Below, piece after piece: positions 55,259 to 63,876 of a stretch of DNA of 64,000 bases. The stretch comes from Diaminobutyricibacter sp. McL0608. Lineage in GTDB: Bacteria; Actinomycetota; Actinomycetes; Actinomycetales; Microbacteriaceae. The stretch spans positions 3,906,001 to 3,970,000 of the forward strand of contig NZ_CP154826.1 in assembly GCF_039613825.1 (NCBI RefSeq), written 5' to 3'. The position numbers and the translations under genes were made by a program. The notes beneath the pieces are model-generated. The model worked only from the letters and a program-made list of their open reading frames with translations. It was not told the DNA's origin and did no database searches. Each line of letters starts with the position of its first letter. Positions within the stretch are counted from its first letter, which is position 1.

Positions 55259-56358
55259 GCCTCGGCACTCCTATCCAGGGCGTGACGCTGTACAGCTTCA
55301 CGCGAGCGTTCCACGGCCGCGAGTACGACCTCGAGGGTCTCATTCGCAAGGTCGCCGCAGACGGCTACGGACCCGGGCTGGAGGTCATCGGCTTCTCCAG
55401 CTTCCGCGGCTTCCCGGTCATCGAAGACTCCTTCGCCGGCTGGTTCCGCGACCTCGTGTCCGAGGTCGGGCTCGTTCAGACCTCCCTCGCGATCAACGCC
55501 GACATCGGTATCCATCGTGACCGGATGCTCAACCAGGACGAACTCATCGAATACATGCGGAGGCAGATCGAGGCGGCGGCGAAGCTCGGGTTCCCGATCG
55601 CCCGCGTGCAGATCTCGCTGACCCCCGATTCGATGGCCGCACTGGCTCCGATCGCCGAACGGTACGGGGTGACCCTCGCACTCGAGGTGCACGCTGACCA
55701 GTACGCGTCGCATCCACGCATCCTCGCCCTGCGCGACCGCTACGAAGAGGTGGGATCGCCCTTCCTCGGGTTCACGGCCGACTGGGGAGCCACCACGATC
55801 GGCTTCGCGCCGTCGCTCCTCGAGGCCTACCGCCGTCGCGGCGCCTCGGAGGAGTTGCTCGGCAAAGTCGTCGAACTGTGGAACGAGTTCTATCAGGCAG
55901 GGCCGCCCGCCGACCAGGCCGACCACGGACAGCGCTTCGGCCGGTTCATCGGTCTCGCCGCCCAGAACGGTCGCCCCGACCTCGGGATCGACTTCGCAAT
56001 CAACGGCACCGGTCTCTTCGGCCCCGCACGGGTCGACGACTGGCTCGAGATCATGCCGTGGATCAAACACGTGCATGGCAAGTTCTTCGGCATCGACGAG
56101 AACCACGAGGAACCGTCCGTTCCCGTACGCGACCTGATCGCACTGCTCGTGCGGAACGGCTACAACGGCGCGATCTCCAGCGAATACGAAGGCTGGCACT
56201 GGAACCACTGGCAGTCGCCGTTCGAGATCATCCGCGACGAGCAGGCCGTGCAGCGCTCGGCCGCCCAGGATGCGGGAAGCCGCATGGTCACCAACGCCGC
56301 AGAGGCACAGGCGCAGCTCACTCAGTGGCTGCCGAAAACGGAAGGAGCGAGCGCATGA
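55255..56358 (+). CDS. TIM-barrel lyase subunit, CarB-like
   Basis: 367 aa. Predicted metal-site residues: Glu43 (GLEVIG), Glu144-x-His146 (LEVHADQ), Asp176 (TADWG), HVH at 272-274 (HVHGKFFGID) and Glu310 (ISSEYEGWHW). Coupled with the DUF6379 gene upstream and with the next barrel downstream (ATGA). The C-terminal ~45 residues after the barrel (from QSPFEII) are longer than in the other copies. Likely forms a heterodimer with the product of 54860. Confidence 0.82.
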   Translation: MSLGTPIQGVTLYSFTRAFHGREYDLEGLIRKVAADGYGPGLEVIGFSSFRGFPVIEDSFAGWFRDLVSEVGLVQTSLAINADIGIHRDRMLNQDELIEYMRRQIEAAAKLGFPIARVQISLTPDSMAALAPIAERYGVTLALEVHADQYASHPRILALRDRYEEVGSPFLGFTADWGATTIGFAPSLLEAYRRRGASEELLGKVVELWNEFYQAGPPADQADHGQRFGRFIGLAAQNGRPDLGIDFAINGTGLFGPARVDDWLEIMPWIKHVHGKFFGIDENHEEPSVPVRDLIALLVRNGYNGAISSEYEGWHWNHWQSPFEIIRDEQAVQRSAAQDAGSRMVTNAAEAQAQLTQWLPKTEGASA

Positions 56359-57389
56359 GCGACGACGGCATCGCCGGCACCGGCATCAAGCTCGGCACGA
56401 CCCTCTATTCGATGACCAGCGAGTTCGCGGCCGGCCTCTACACGCCCGAAACCCTGATCGCGGCGGTTGCCGAGAACGGGATCGGACCCGGCGTCGAGTT
56501 CAACATCGCGCAACTGCTGCGCACTTACCCCGACGTCGATGACGAGTTCGTGAAGCTCTGGTTCGACTCGATGGAGAAATACGAGCTCGAGCCGAGCGCC
56601 GTCGGCACCAACCTCGACATGGGCCGGCGCAAAGACCGCGATATGACCCCCGACGAAGAGCACGACTTCCTCGCGCGTCAGCTGAAGACGGCGCACACCC
56701 TCGGCTTCAAGCGGGTGGTCATCCGCTCCGCGGGCAGGGAGCTGCTGCGCAGTCTCCTGCCGCTCGCCGAGAAATACGATCAGCGGCTCGGCTACGAGAT
56801 CCACGCACCCCAGGGGCCGAACGATCCGACGGTGCTCGGCATCCGAGAGCTCTATGACGAGCTCGGCAGCGACCGCCTCGGCTTCACCGCCGACTTCTCG
56901 TCGACCATGCACAGCCTCTCTCCGACACTGCTCTCGCAGCTGGCGAAGATGGGCCTCGAGGAAAAGCACTTCCCCGTCATGGATGAGATCTGGCACGAGC
57001 CCACGCCCATGCACGTGCGCAACCAGAAATTCGAGGACTATCTCAGGGGCGAGGGTGTGGACCCGACGCGCTTCGGCCCGTTCACGCGACTCGCATTCAA
57101 CATGCACGGGCTGGTTCCACCGGAGGAATGGCTGGACATCATGCCGCAGATCTTCCACGTGCACTCGAAGTTCTACGACATCGGAGCGGACGGCGAGGAG
57201 CCGGCCATGGACATCCCTCGAATCGTGCGGCAGTTCGTCACAGGCGGCTACACGGGGTATCTCTCCAGCGAGTGGGAGGGCCACGCGTTCTCCGATCTCG
57301 GCGAAGCGGACCCGATCGACCTCGTCAAGAAGCAGCACGCGCTCATCCGGCGCACCATCGAAGATGCCGTCGCCGGCGTCCCGGCCTGA
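56355..57389 (+). CDS. TIM-barrel lyase subunit, CarB-like
   Basis: 344 aa. Metal-site pattern Glu48 (GVEFN), Glu148-x-His150 (YEIHAPQGPN), Asp180 (TADFSSTMHSLSP), HVH at 268-270 (HVHSKFYDIG) and Glu306 (LSSEWEGHAF). Across its length it is much closer to the barrel half of the fusion at 41951 (shared NLDMG, DMTPDEE, YEIHAPxGPN, DFSSTMHSxSPTLL, LAFNMHG, EWEGHAF) than to the barrel it overlaps. Its natural beta partner is therefore probably the DUF6379 protein at 58200, two genes on. Confidence 0.83.
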   Translation: MSDDGIAGTGIKLGTTLYSMTSEFAAGLYTPETLIAAVAENGIGPGVEFNIAQLLRTYPDVDDEFVKLWFDSMEKYELEPSAVGTNLDMGRRKDRDMTPDEEHDFLARQLKTAHTLGFKRVVIRSAGRELLRSLLPLAEKYDQRLGYEIHAPQGPNDPTVLGIRELYDELGSDRLGFTADFSSTMHSLSPTLLSQLAKMGLEEKHFPVMDEIWHEPTPMHVRNQKFEDYLRGEGVDPTRFGPFTRLAFNMHGLVPPEEWLDIMPQIFHVHSKFYDIGADGEEPAMDIPRIVRQFVTGGYTGYLSSEWEGHAFSDLGEADPIDLVKKQHALIRRTIEDAVAGVPA

Positions 57390-57406
57390 TCACAGGAGAC
57401 AGATCG

Positions 57407-58189
57407 ATGTCAGAGACCGTCACCGACACATCCGTCCAGGACCTCCTCGCCGAGGTCGCGCGCCTGCGCGACGAGGTCGCCGCTACGCAGCGGCTCGCCC
57501 GTCGCGCCGCCGACCGCGGTGAGATCGAGAACCTGTTCAACCGTTACATGTACCTGCACAACGCCTTCCAGGACGAGCGCATCATTCCGCTCTGGGTGAA
57601 GCGCGGGACGGACGGGATCCGCGCCCGCTATACGAACGCGGGCCAGTACACCGACTACGACAGCGTCATCCGCTACCACCAGGGACGCCCGGCTCCCGAG
57701 GGAAAGCTCATCCTCCACGCGACGACCACCCCGGTGGTCGAAGTCGCAGCGGACGGCGAGACCGCAAAGGGAGTATGGCTGATGGCGGGCACCGAGTCCG
57801 GTCTCACCGACCCGGCCGTCGCCGAGGCGTTTCCCGACATGTACTCGCCGGACGAGGTGCTCGGCAAGAAAGTGTGGGCGCACTGGGTGTGGTGCAAATA
57901 CGCCATCGACTTCCTGCGCCAGGACGGCGAATGGAAGATCTGGAAGTTCCGCTGCTACGAACTCGCCAGGGCGCCCTTCGAAGAGAACTGGGTCAGCTTC
58001 GGCCAGAAGAACCAGGGCGCGTTCGACCTCGACCTCATGTACTTCGGCGACGACGGCAAACCCGTCTTCATGCCGAAGGCCGACGAACCGGTGCCGAGCG
58101 AGAACCACCCCTACAGCCCGACGACAGTGCAGAAGCTCGAACCGGAGCCTCCGCTGCCGCACGAAACCTTCGTCGACACGTTCAAGTAG
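57407..58189 (+). CDS. SnoaL-like (NTF2-fold) protein with N-terminal coiled coil
   Basis: 260 aa. Residues ~8-35 form a coiled coil (VQDLLAEVARLRDEVAATQ), followed by an NTF2-like domain (~38-190; IENLFNRYMYLHNAF, WAHWVWCKYAIDFL, EWKIWKFRCYELAR) and a Pro-rich C-terminal extension. Proteins of this layout occur in aromatic and lignin-monomer degradation loci. GGAGAC precedes the ATG. It is inserted between a lyase barrel gene and a DUF6379 gene that appear to be partners, so it may be part of the same complex or pathway step. Activity is unknown. Confidence 0.78.
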   Translation: MSETVTDTSVQDLLAEVARLRDEVAATQRLARRAADRGEIENLFNRYMYLHNAFQDERIIPLWVKRGTDGIRARYTNAGQYTDYDSVIRYHQGRPAPEGKLILHATTTPVVEVAADGETAKGVWLMAGTESGLTDPAVAEAFPDMYSPDEVLGKKVWAHWVWCKYAIDFLRQDGEWKIWKFRCYELARAPFEENWVSFGQKNQGAFDLDLMYFGDDGKPVFMPKADEPVPSENHPYSPTTVQKLEPEPPLPHETFVDTFK

Positions 58190-58199
58190 GAGATGGATC

Positions 58200-58616
58200 A
58201 TGGCAACGCACAACTCGCTCTTCGCTGAGAAGGATGTCCGTCGCACCGCCGACGGAATCGCCGTCTCGGTCCAACTGCCCTGGTATCGGAGCCTGTGGCT
58301 TTCGGCGGTAGACGGCGTCGACGCCTCCGTCAACGGCGTCGCGGTCCCGCGCGACGACCTGCGGTTCGAGCTCAACGGACGCAGCTATCGTGTCGAAGAA
58401 CTCCCCGGGCAATCGGAGACCCTCTGGTTCGTCGCGGATCGGCCCGAGATCATCATCCCGCTCGGCCACGCGCCGGCGGAGGGCGAGAAGCTCACGGTGG
58501 AGGTCGTGCTCACCATGCGACTCCTCTATATGCAGATCGTGCCGGGCACCGATGGCGGCCCCGGGCGGTATGTGACCAACCGCGTGCCCGTCGAGCGCGA
58601 GGTGGTGCTGGCATGA
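58200..58616 (+). CDS. DUF6379-type beta subunit of a C-glycoside lyase (CarC-like)
   Basis: 138 aa. Pattern LPWYRSLWLSAV, LRFELNGRSY, ETLWFV, and LLYMQIVPGTDGGPGRYV. It is the closest match to the N-terminal domain of the fusion at 41951 (IPWYRSLWLSSV and YMQIAPGQDGGPG). TAGGAGATGG precedes the ATG. The stop overlaps the Gfo/Idh gene (ATGA). Its nearest adjacent gene is thus a candidate C3 dehydrogenase rather than a barrel, unlike the other pairs. Confidence 0.78.
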   Translation: MATHNSLFAEKDVRRTADGIAVSVQLPWYRSLWLSAVDGVDASVNGVAVPRDDLRFELNGRSYRVEELPGQSETLWFVADRPEIIIPLGHAPAEGEKLTVEVVLTMRLLYMQIVPGTDGGPGRYVTNRVPVEREVVLA

Positions 58617-59809
58617 CGGAGCGAGTCGACGGTCGCCCTCTGCGGGTCGCGATGATCGGCTACGGGTTCATGGGAGCCGCGCACTCAGTCGGATGGCGGC
58701 AGGCGCCCGCTGTCTTCGACCTTCCGCTCGGAGTCGAGATGGCGGTGCTGGTCGGGCGCAACGCGGATGCCGTGGCGCAGGCCGCCGCGCACTGGGGCTG
58801 GACCGAGTCGGCGACGGACTGGCGGTCGGTGATCGAGCGGGATGACATCGACATCGTCGACATCGTGACGCCTGGGGACTCGCATGCAGAGATCGCCATC
58901 GCAGCACTGGATGCCGGCAAGCACGTGCTGTGCGAGAAGCCGCTCGCCAACACGGTGGCGGAGGCCGAGGCGATGGCGGCCGCCGCCGATCGAGCTGCAG
59001 AGCACGGTGTCAGAGCGATGGTCGGATTCACCTATCGGCGCGTGCCGGCGGTGACCTTCCTGCGGGATCTGATCGCGCAAGGCGCCGTGGGAAGAGTGCA
59101 GCAGGTCCGCGCGGCCTACCGTCAGGACTGGCTGGTCGATCCGAACGCGCCGCTCGCCTGGCGGCTGCAGAAGGAGCACGCGGGGTCGGGGGCGCTCGGT
59201 GACATCGGCGCCCACATCATCGACATGACCCAGTTCGTGACCGGCCAGGAGGTCGAGGCCGTCTCCGGCACGATCGAGACGATCGTCAAGCAGCGTCCAC
59301 TGCTCGGATCCGGTGCGGGCCTGTCGGGCGTCGCTGCGGAAGGGTATGGAGAGGTGACGGTCGACGACACCGCCATCTTCACAGGCCGGCTCGCCGGAGG
59401 AGCACTGGTCTCATTCGAGGCCACGCGATTCGCGACCGGACGCAAGAACGCGCTGACGATCGAAGTGTCGGGAGACCAGGGAGCACTCGCTTTCGATCTC
59501 GAAGACCTCAACAGCCTGCAGTTCTACGACCGCAGAGAGCCTGCCGATCGTCAGGGGTTCAGGAAGATCCTCGTGACCGAGGCGCAGCATCCGTATGTCG
59601 GCGCATGGTGGCCGGCAGGACACATGCTCGGCTACGAACACGGGTTCGTCCACCAGGTCGTCGACCTCGTCGGCACACTCGTCGACGGCACGGAGCCGCA
59701 TCCGACGTTCGCCGAAGGGCTGAGCGTTCAGCGGGTGCTTGCTGCCGTCGAGGAGAGCGCGGCGAAGGATTCCGCGTGGGTCCGCACCGGCGTCCACGCT
59801 CAGGTGTGA
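58613..59809 (+). CDS. Gfo/Idh/MocA oxidoreductase, candidate glycoside 3-dehydrogenase (DgpA-like)
   Basis: 398 aa. Rossmann fold with [14 protein letters not shown] (12-25), EKPL at 108-111 with the catalytic Lys109, and GDIGAHIID (Asp197, His201) in the second domain. In the gut puerarin system the C3 oxidation is done by DgpA, a Gfo/Idh/MocA enzyme, whereas soil Car systems use a GMC flavoenzyme. The ATGA coupling to a DUF6379 gene supports a DgpA-like role here. Related family members act on myo-inositol and other sugars, so the substrate remains inferred. Confidence 0.85.
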   Translation: MTERVDGRPLRVAMIGYGFMGAAHSVGWRQAPAVFDLPLGVEMAVLVGRNADAVAQAAAHWGWTESATDWRSVIERDDIDIVDIVTPGDSHAEIAIAALDAGKHVLCEKPLANTVAEAEAMAAAADRAAEHGVRAMVGFTYRRVPAVTFLRDLIAQGAVGRVQQVRAAYRQDWLVDPNAPLAWRLQKEHAGSGALGDIGAHIIDMTQFVTGQEVEAVSGTIETIVKQRPLLGSGAGLSGVAAEGYGEVTVDDTAIFTGRLAGGALVSFEATRFATGRKNALTIEVSGDQGALAFDLEDLNSLQFYDRREPADRQGFRKILVTEAQHPYVGAWWPAGHMLGYEHGFVHQVVDLVGTLVDGTEPHPTFAEGLSVQRVLAAVEESAAKDSAWVRTGVHAQV

Positions 59810-59835
59810 GTAGTTTCCTAGAGAAGGAGTTCCTG

Positions 59836-60837
59836 ATGACCCGTCCGATCACACTGTTCACCGGCCAGTGGGCCGATCTGCCGTTCGAGGAGGTGGCCCG
59901 GCTCGCCGGTGAGTGGGGTTACGACGGCCTCGAGATCGCGTGCTGGGGCGATCACATCGATGTTTCACGGTGGGACGACGACGAGTATGTGCAGTCGCGG
60001 CGCGACATCCTGGAACGTAACGGACTGAAGGTGTGGACGATCTCGAACCACCTCGCCGGCCAGGCGGTATGCGACGACCCGATCGACGAACGGCATCGCG
60101 ACATCCTGAACGACCGGGTGTGGGGCGACGGCGATCCTGAGGGGGTGCGTCGGCGTGCCGCCGAGGAACTGAAGATGACCGCCCGGATGGCGGCGAAGCT
60201 CGATGTGAAGACGGTGACCGGTTTCACGGGGTCGTCGATCTGGAAGGCTGTCGCGATGTTCCCGCCGGCGTCCGACGAGTGGATCGCCGCGGGATACCAG
60301 GATTTTGCCGACCGGTGGCATCCCATCCTGGATGTGTTCGAAGAGGTCGGCGTACGTTTCGCCCTGGAAGTGCATCCCTCGGAGATCGCCTACGACTACT
60401 GGACCGCGAAGGCGACACTCGAGGCGATCGGCCATCGGAAGAGCTTCGGTATCAACTTCGATCCGTCGCACTTCATGTGGCAGCAGCTGGACCCGGTGGC
60501 GTTCGTGCTCGACTTCGCCGACCACATCTTCCACGTGCACGTCAAGGAGTCGATCACGAACCTCGACGGCCGCAACGGCGTCCTCGGATCGCACCTTCCG
60601 TGGGCGAACCCGCGCCGCGGCTGGACGTTCGTGTCCACCGCGCACGGGCAGGTTCCCTGGGAGCCGCTGTTCCGGGCGCTCAACGCCATCGGCTACACCG
60701 GGCCGACCTCGGTGGAGTGGGAGGACGCCGGGATGGATCGGCTTCAGGGCGCTCCGGAAGCCATCGCTTTCGTGCGCAAGCTGAACGCGATCACGCCACC
60801 CGCCGCCGCGTTCGATGCTGCCTTCTCTACGAAATAG
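59836..60837 (+). CDS. Sugar phosphate isomerase/epimerase-like TIM-barrel protein
   Basis: 333 aa. GAGAAGGAG precedes the ATG. Barrel motifs: [14 protein letters not shown] (Glu), [28 protein letters not shown] (Glu-x-His), [13 protein letters not shown] (Asp and His), [13 protein letters not shown] (HVHVKE) and [11 protein letters not shown] (Glu). It is a full metal-dependent isomerase/epimerase of the IolE/IolI-like type, unlike the CarB-like barrels, and has no DUF6379 partner. A likely role is further conversion of the freed 3-keto sugar. It ends the third transcription unit, convergent with the fusion gene at 60909. Confidence 0.85.
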   Translation: MTRPITLFTGQWADLPFEEVARLAGEWGYDGLEIACWGDHIDVSRWDDDEYVQSRRDILERNGLKVWTISNHLAGQAVCDDPIDERHRDILNDRVWGDGDPEGVRRRAAEELKMTARMAAKLDVKTVTGFTGSSIWKAVAMFPPASDEWIAAGYQDFADRWHPILDVFEEVGVRFALEVHPSEIAYDYWTAKATLEAIGHRKSFGINFDPSHFMWQQLDPVAFVLDFADHIFHVHVKESITNLDGRNGVLGSHLPWANPRRGWTFVSTAHGQVPWEPLFRALNAIGYTGPTSVEWEDAGMDRLQGAPEAIAFVRKLNAITPPAAAFDAAFSTK

Positions 60838-60908
60838 CGCGCGGACATCTGTTTGCCACAGTTAGACCTTCCCGTTCCTTTGGGCGATCGATCTTTGGCG
60901 AACGGATT

Positions 60909-62327
60909 TCAGAGTCCGGTCGCAAGCGCGCCGAGGGCAAGGGCGAGGTGCCGACGCGTCAGGTCGGTGGCGTCCGCGTCGAGCCACTCGTGGCCGCCCC
61001 ATTCGCTGCAGAGCGTGCCGGTGAATCGCGATCGACGCAGCAACGATCCGACATCGCGGAGCGGTTGCGATACGCGATCGTCCGTGTCATCGAGGTCCCA
61101 GAACTTGAGGTGGTACGCGCCGACCATGGACAGGATGCCGCGTAACGCGTCCGTCGAAGACCGCCCGAAGCGCACCAGCAGGTTCATGTACAGCGTATGC
61201 ACCCGGGGCGGCACGCCTCCCGAGCGCAGCAGCGCCACGACAGCCTCCAGCGTTGCGGGTTCCAGCCACGCATCCGTCAGTCGGGCGAGGAGCTCGGGAG
61301 GGATGCCGCCGGCGGCCAGTTGCTCGAGAAATGTCGGCGGCAATGCCGGCATGAGCATGCTCGTGTCGACCAGCAGCCGGATGCGCGGGTCGTCGAGAGC
61401 CGCGATGTCGTCGATCGCGGTGGCGATCTGCGGCGCATCCGGTGCCTGTTGCCCCTGGAGTTCTTCGTAGAGTGTGAGGCCGAGCTCGTGCAGGGTGGGC
61501 TGCAGACGGCGCAGCAGCGTGGGGCCGGCCTGGCCGATCGGCAGCCTCACACCCTCGGCCCCGACATCGAACGCCGTCTGCAACTGGGGGAGCACGAATG
61601 CCAGCCGCTGGTCGTCGTCGCGTCGGCGGCTCGGCGAGAGCCAGTCGTCGATACTCACCCCGACGATGGTGACCCGGCCGCCGGCAGCGCGAAGTCGTTC
61701 GCGGAGCTCGACCGCCTCGGTGGTGGACGGCGCAGGAAATGAGCGCCAGAGCTGGCCTTCCTCGAGTTCGATGACGGAAGCCACGTCGTCGGCGGCAATG
61801 GCCACCGCGATGTCGGTCGCGGGACGGTCGGCTCGTATCACGTCCGCCGTCCAGTTGAAGGCGCTCGCCGAGAGCGTCCACGGCGTGGGGGTCGCCTCCG
61901 GAACGTCGGCTGCGCGTGCCACAGGGCGCGAGGTGGGCTCCATCGCCTGCCCTCCTCGAGCGTCCAACGATCGTTCGACGGAGAACGGGATCGTGAGCGG
62001 ACCGTCCGGTCCACTCTGCAAGTAGGGCACGACGAGCGCGAAGGAGACGGTGACGATGTGGATGCCCGGCCCGAGCATCCACTCGCCGTGCAGGATGAGG
62101 CGGTCCTGCAGAAACCACCACGCGCTTTCCGTGGCCATCGCGTCGATGGCGATGGATCGATCGTCGATGTTCGCACGGAGGGACTCGCAGGTGCGGCCAT
62201 CGATGACCAGGCGGAACTCGGTGACGCTCGAGAGGGGCAGGGAGCGGATCCACGGCAGGCAGACCTTCAGCGCGAAGCCCTCGCGGGTCGAGGTCAGTGC
62301 GTCGTCCTGCAGGATGGGCAGAGTCAC
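60909..62327 (-). CDS. Divergent fused DUF6379-TIM-barrel protein
   Basis: 472 aa, the second fusion. Residues ~1-125 match DUF6379 (VCLPWIRSLPLSSV, WWFLQDRL, FALVVPYLQSGPDGP). A Pro/Ala/Thr linker (~126-150) leads to a barrel (~151-472). Despite low overall similarity the metal-site pattern is kept: Glu187 (VIELEEG), Glu288 (YEELQG, lacking the x-His), Asp321 (LVDTS), His406 (YHLKFWDLD) and Glu442 (CSEWGGHEW). It is on the opposite strand from the other copies, next to a ROK regulator and under a palindromic operator. Fusion occurred separately or diverged early from 41951. Confidence 0.75.
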   Translation of the reverse strand: MTLPILQDDALTSTREGFALKVCLPWIRSLPLSSVTEFRLVIDGRTCESLRANIDDRSIAIDAMATESAWWFLQDRLILHGEWMLGPGIHIVTVSFALVVPYLQSGPDGPLTIPFSVERSLDARGGQAMEPTSRPVARAADVPEATPTPWTLSASAFNWTADVIRADRPATDIAVAIAADDVASVIELEEGQLWRSFPAPSTTEAVELRERLRAAGGRVTIVGVSIDDWLSPSRRRDDDQRLAFVLPQLQTAFDVGAEGVRLPIGQAGPTLLRRLQPTLHELGLTLYEELQGQQAPDAPQIATAIDDIAALDDPRIRLLVDTSMLMPALPPTFLEQLAAGGIPPELLARLTDAWLEPATLEAVVALLRSGGVPPRVHTLYMNLLVRFGRSSTDALRGILSMVGAYHLKFWDLDDTDDRVSQPLRDVGSLLRRSRFTGTLCSEWGGHEWLDADATDLTRRHLALALGALATGL

Positions 62328-62342
62328 AGCGCTCCTTCGTCA

Positions 62343-62371
62343 GCTTATGGACGTAAGCTACACGCTTACGT
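62343..62371. promoter_or_regulatory. Palindromic operator upstream of the divergent fusion gene
   Basis: ACGTAAGC (62351-62358), 5-bp spacer, GCTTACGT (62364-62371): a perfect 8-bp inverted repeat. It overlaps a second inverted repeat GCTTA-N6-TAAGC (62343-62358). It lies 16-44 bp before the ATG of the fusion gene (62327, minus strand), in the short gap after the ROK gene, so it probably controls the fusion gene. Confidence 0.7.
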
Positions 62372-62388
62372 CGAAAACCGGAAGAAGT

Positions 62389-63669
62389 TCAGACTGGTGC
62401 TTTGACGCCCTCGATCGTCGGGCGACCCGACGCGAACCAGCGCGGGAACGTGACCTCGAACAACTCCTCGATGGCCAGCTCGGCTCCGCCGCGCAGGGGC
62501 TCCCGCTCGTCGCCGACCGAGCGGACGATGGAGAGATCGCGGGTGGCCAGCGGCAGCGAGAGCTCATAGACGCGCTGCCGAACCTCGGCGAGGAAGATCT
62601 CGCCGGCCGCCGAGACCGCACCGCCGATCACGATGACAGCGGGATTGAACATGTTGACGAGGGCGGCGATCGACTCACCGATCAGTCGCGCCGACCGCTG
62701 GACCAGAGAAATCGCGAGCGCGTCACCGTCGACAGCCGCGATCGACACCGCCTCCGGGGTGATCAGCTCGCCGCGGGCGACCAGGCCGGCGAGAATCCCG
62801 ACGGCTCCTTCGTCGAGCGCGCGCGTGGCATCCCTCACGATCGCCCAGCCCGACGCCTCGGCCTCGAGGCATCCGACCTTGCCGCAACGGCAGGGGGTCT
62901 CCGAGTCGCGAACACGGACGTGGCCGATGTCCCCTGCTGCGCCGTTGGCTCCACGGTGAATACGACCGTGGGAGACGAGACCCGCGCCGATGCCGCTTCC
63001 GACCTTGCAGTAGATCAGGTCGATGGCGTCGTCGCGTCGATGACTGCGCTCAGTGAGGGCGAGGAGGTTCACGTCGTTGTCGACCCAGACCGGGACATCG
63101 AAGCGCTGCTCGAAACGTCGCCGGACATCGAAGCCGTTCCACCCCGGCATGATGGGCGGGGCGACGGGGGAGCCGGACTCGAAATCGACGGGTCCGGGGA
63201 CGCCGACGGACACTGCCCAGACCGGTCCGCTCGGATGCTCGGCCAGGAGCTGGTCGATCATGCCGAGCGACATGTCGATCGTCTCAGCCGGGCCCCGGCC
63301 GATGTCCCATTCGCGGTGCGCCTCCGCGAACACCTCGCCGTCGAGAGTGGAGAGCCCGACCCGGATGTGGAGTGCCCCCAGCGCGCAGATCACGATCGTG
63401 GCCTGATCTGAACGAAAGCGAAGGGTGCGCGGTGCCCGTCCACCGGAAGACGGACCGAACTCGCCGTCCTCGAGGAATCCCATCTCGATCGCGGCCTCGA
63501 CCCGTTGCGTCACGACACCACGACCGAGTCCGGTCAGCCGGCCGATCTCAGGTCTCGTTTCAGCTTCGCCCGTGCGCACGAGATTGACGACGCGCAACAG
63601 GCTCATCACTTCATCTGTTTGCGCGCCGAATCGGAGCGCCGAGTCCCTGGCCATGCTTGATTCTGACAT
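62389..63669 (-). CDS. ROK-family transcriptional regulator
   Basis: 426 aa from the ATG at 63669; a second ATG at 63654 is possible and the longer frame to 63897 is not supported by a ribosome site. An N-terminal winged helix-turn-helix (~18-72; RPEIGRLTGLGRGVVTQRV) is followed by a ROK sugar-binding domain with WVDNDVNLLAL and the zinc motif CRCGKVGCLE. It likely senses a sugar or glycoside and represses the adjacent fusion gene through the palindrome at 62351-62371. Two direct repeats of CTTTGCGG upstream (63680, 63713) may serve autoregulation. Confidence 0.92.
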   Translation of the reverse strand: MSESSMARDSALRFGAQTDEVMSLLRVVNLVRTGEAETRPEIGRLTGLGRGVVTQRVEAAIEMGFLEDGEFGPSSGGRAPRTLRFRSDQATIVICALGALHIRVGLSTLDGEVFAEAHREWDIGRGPAETIDMSLGMIDQLLAEHPSGPVWAVSVGVPGPVDFESGSPVAPPIMPGWNGFDVRRRFEQRFDVPVWVDNDVNLLALTERSHRRDDAIDLIYCKVGSGIGAGLVSHGRIHRGANGAAGDIGHVRVRDSETPCRCGKVGCLEAEASGWAIVRDATRALDEGAVGILAGLVARGELITPEAVSIAAVDGDALAISLVQRSARLIGESIAALVNMFNPAVIVIGGAVSAAGEIFLAEVRQRVYELSLPLATRDLSIVRSVGDEREPLRGGAELAIEELFEVTFPRWFASGRPTIEGVKAPV

Positions 63670-63876
63670 AACGGCGGCCCTTTGCGGTCGAAAAAGGAGC
63701 AACTTAGGCGCTCTTTGCGGCCACTTGCGCGGCTGCGGAACCAAAGATGCGCCCGTTGCGACCGAGGGAATCACTTTCGTTGATTCTCTGCATAGCCAAA
63801 GACGGCTTCCCTGATATTCACCACCCCCCGATAGTTGAAACCGGGCCGCGTTCTGCCCATGTTGAAAGGATCGAGG

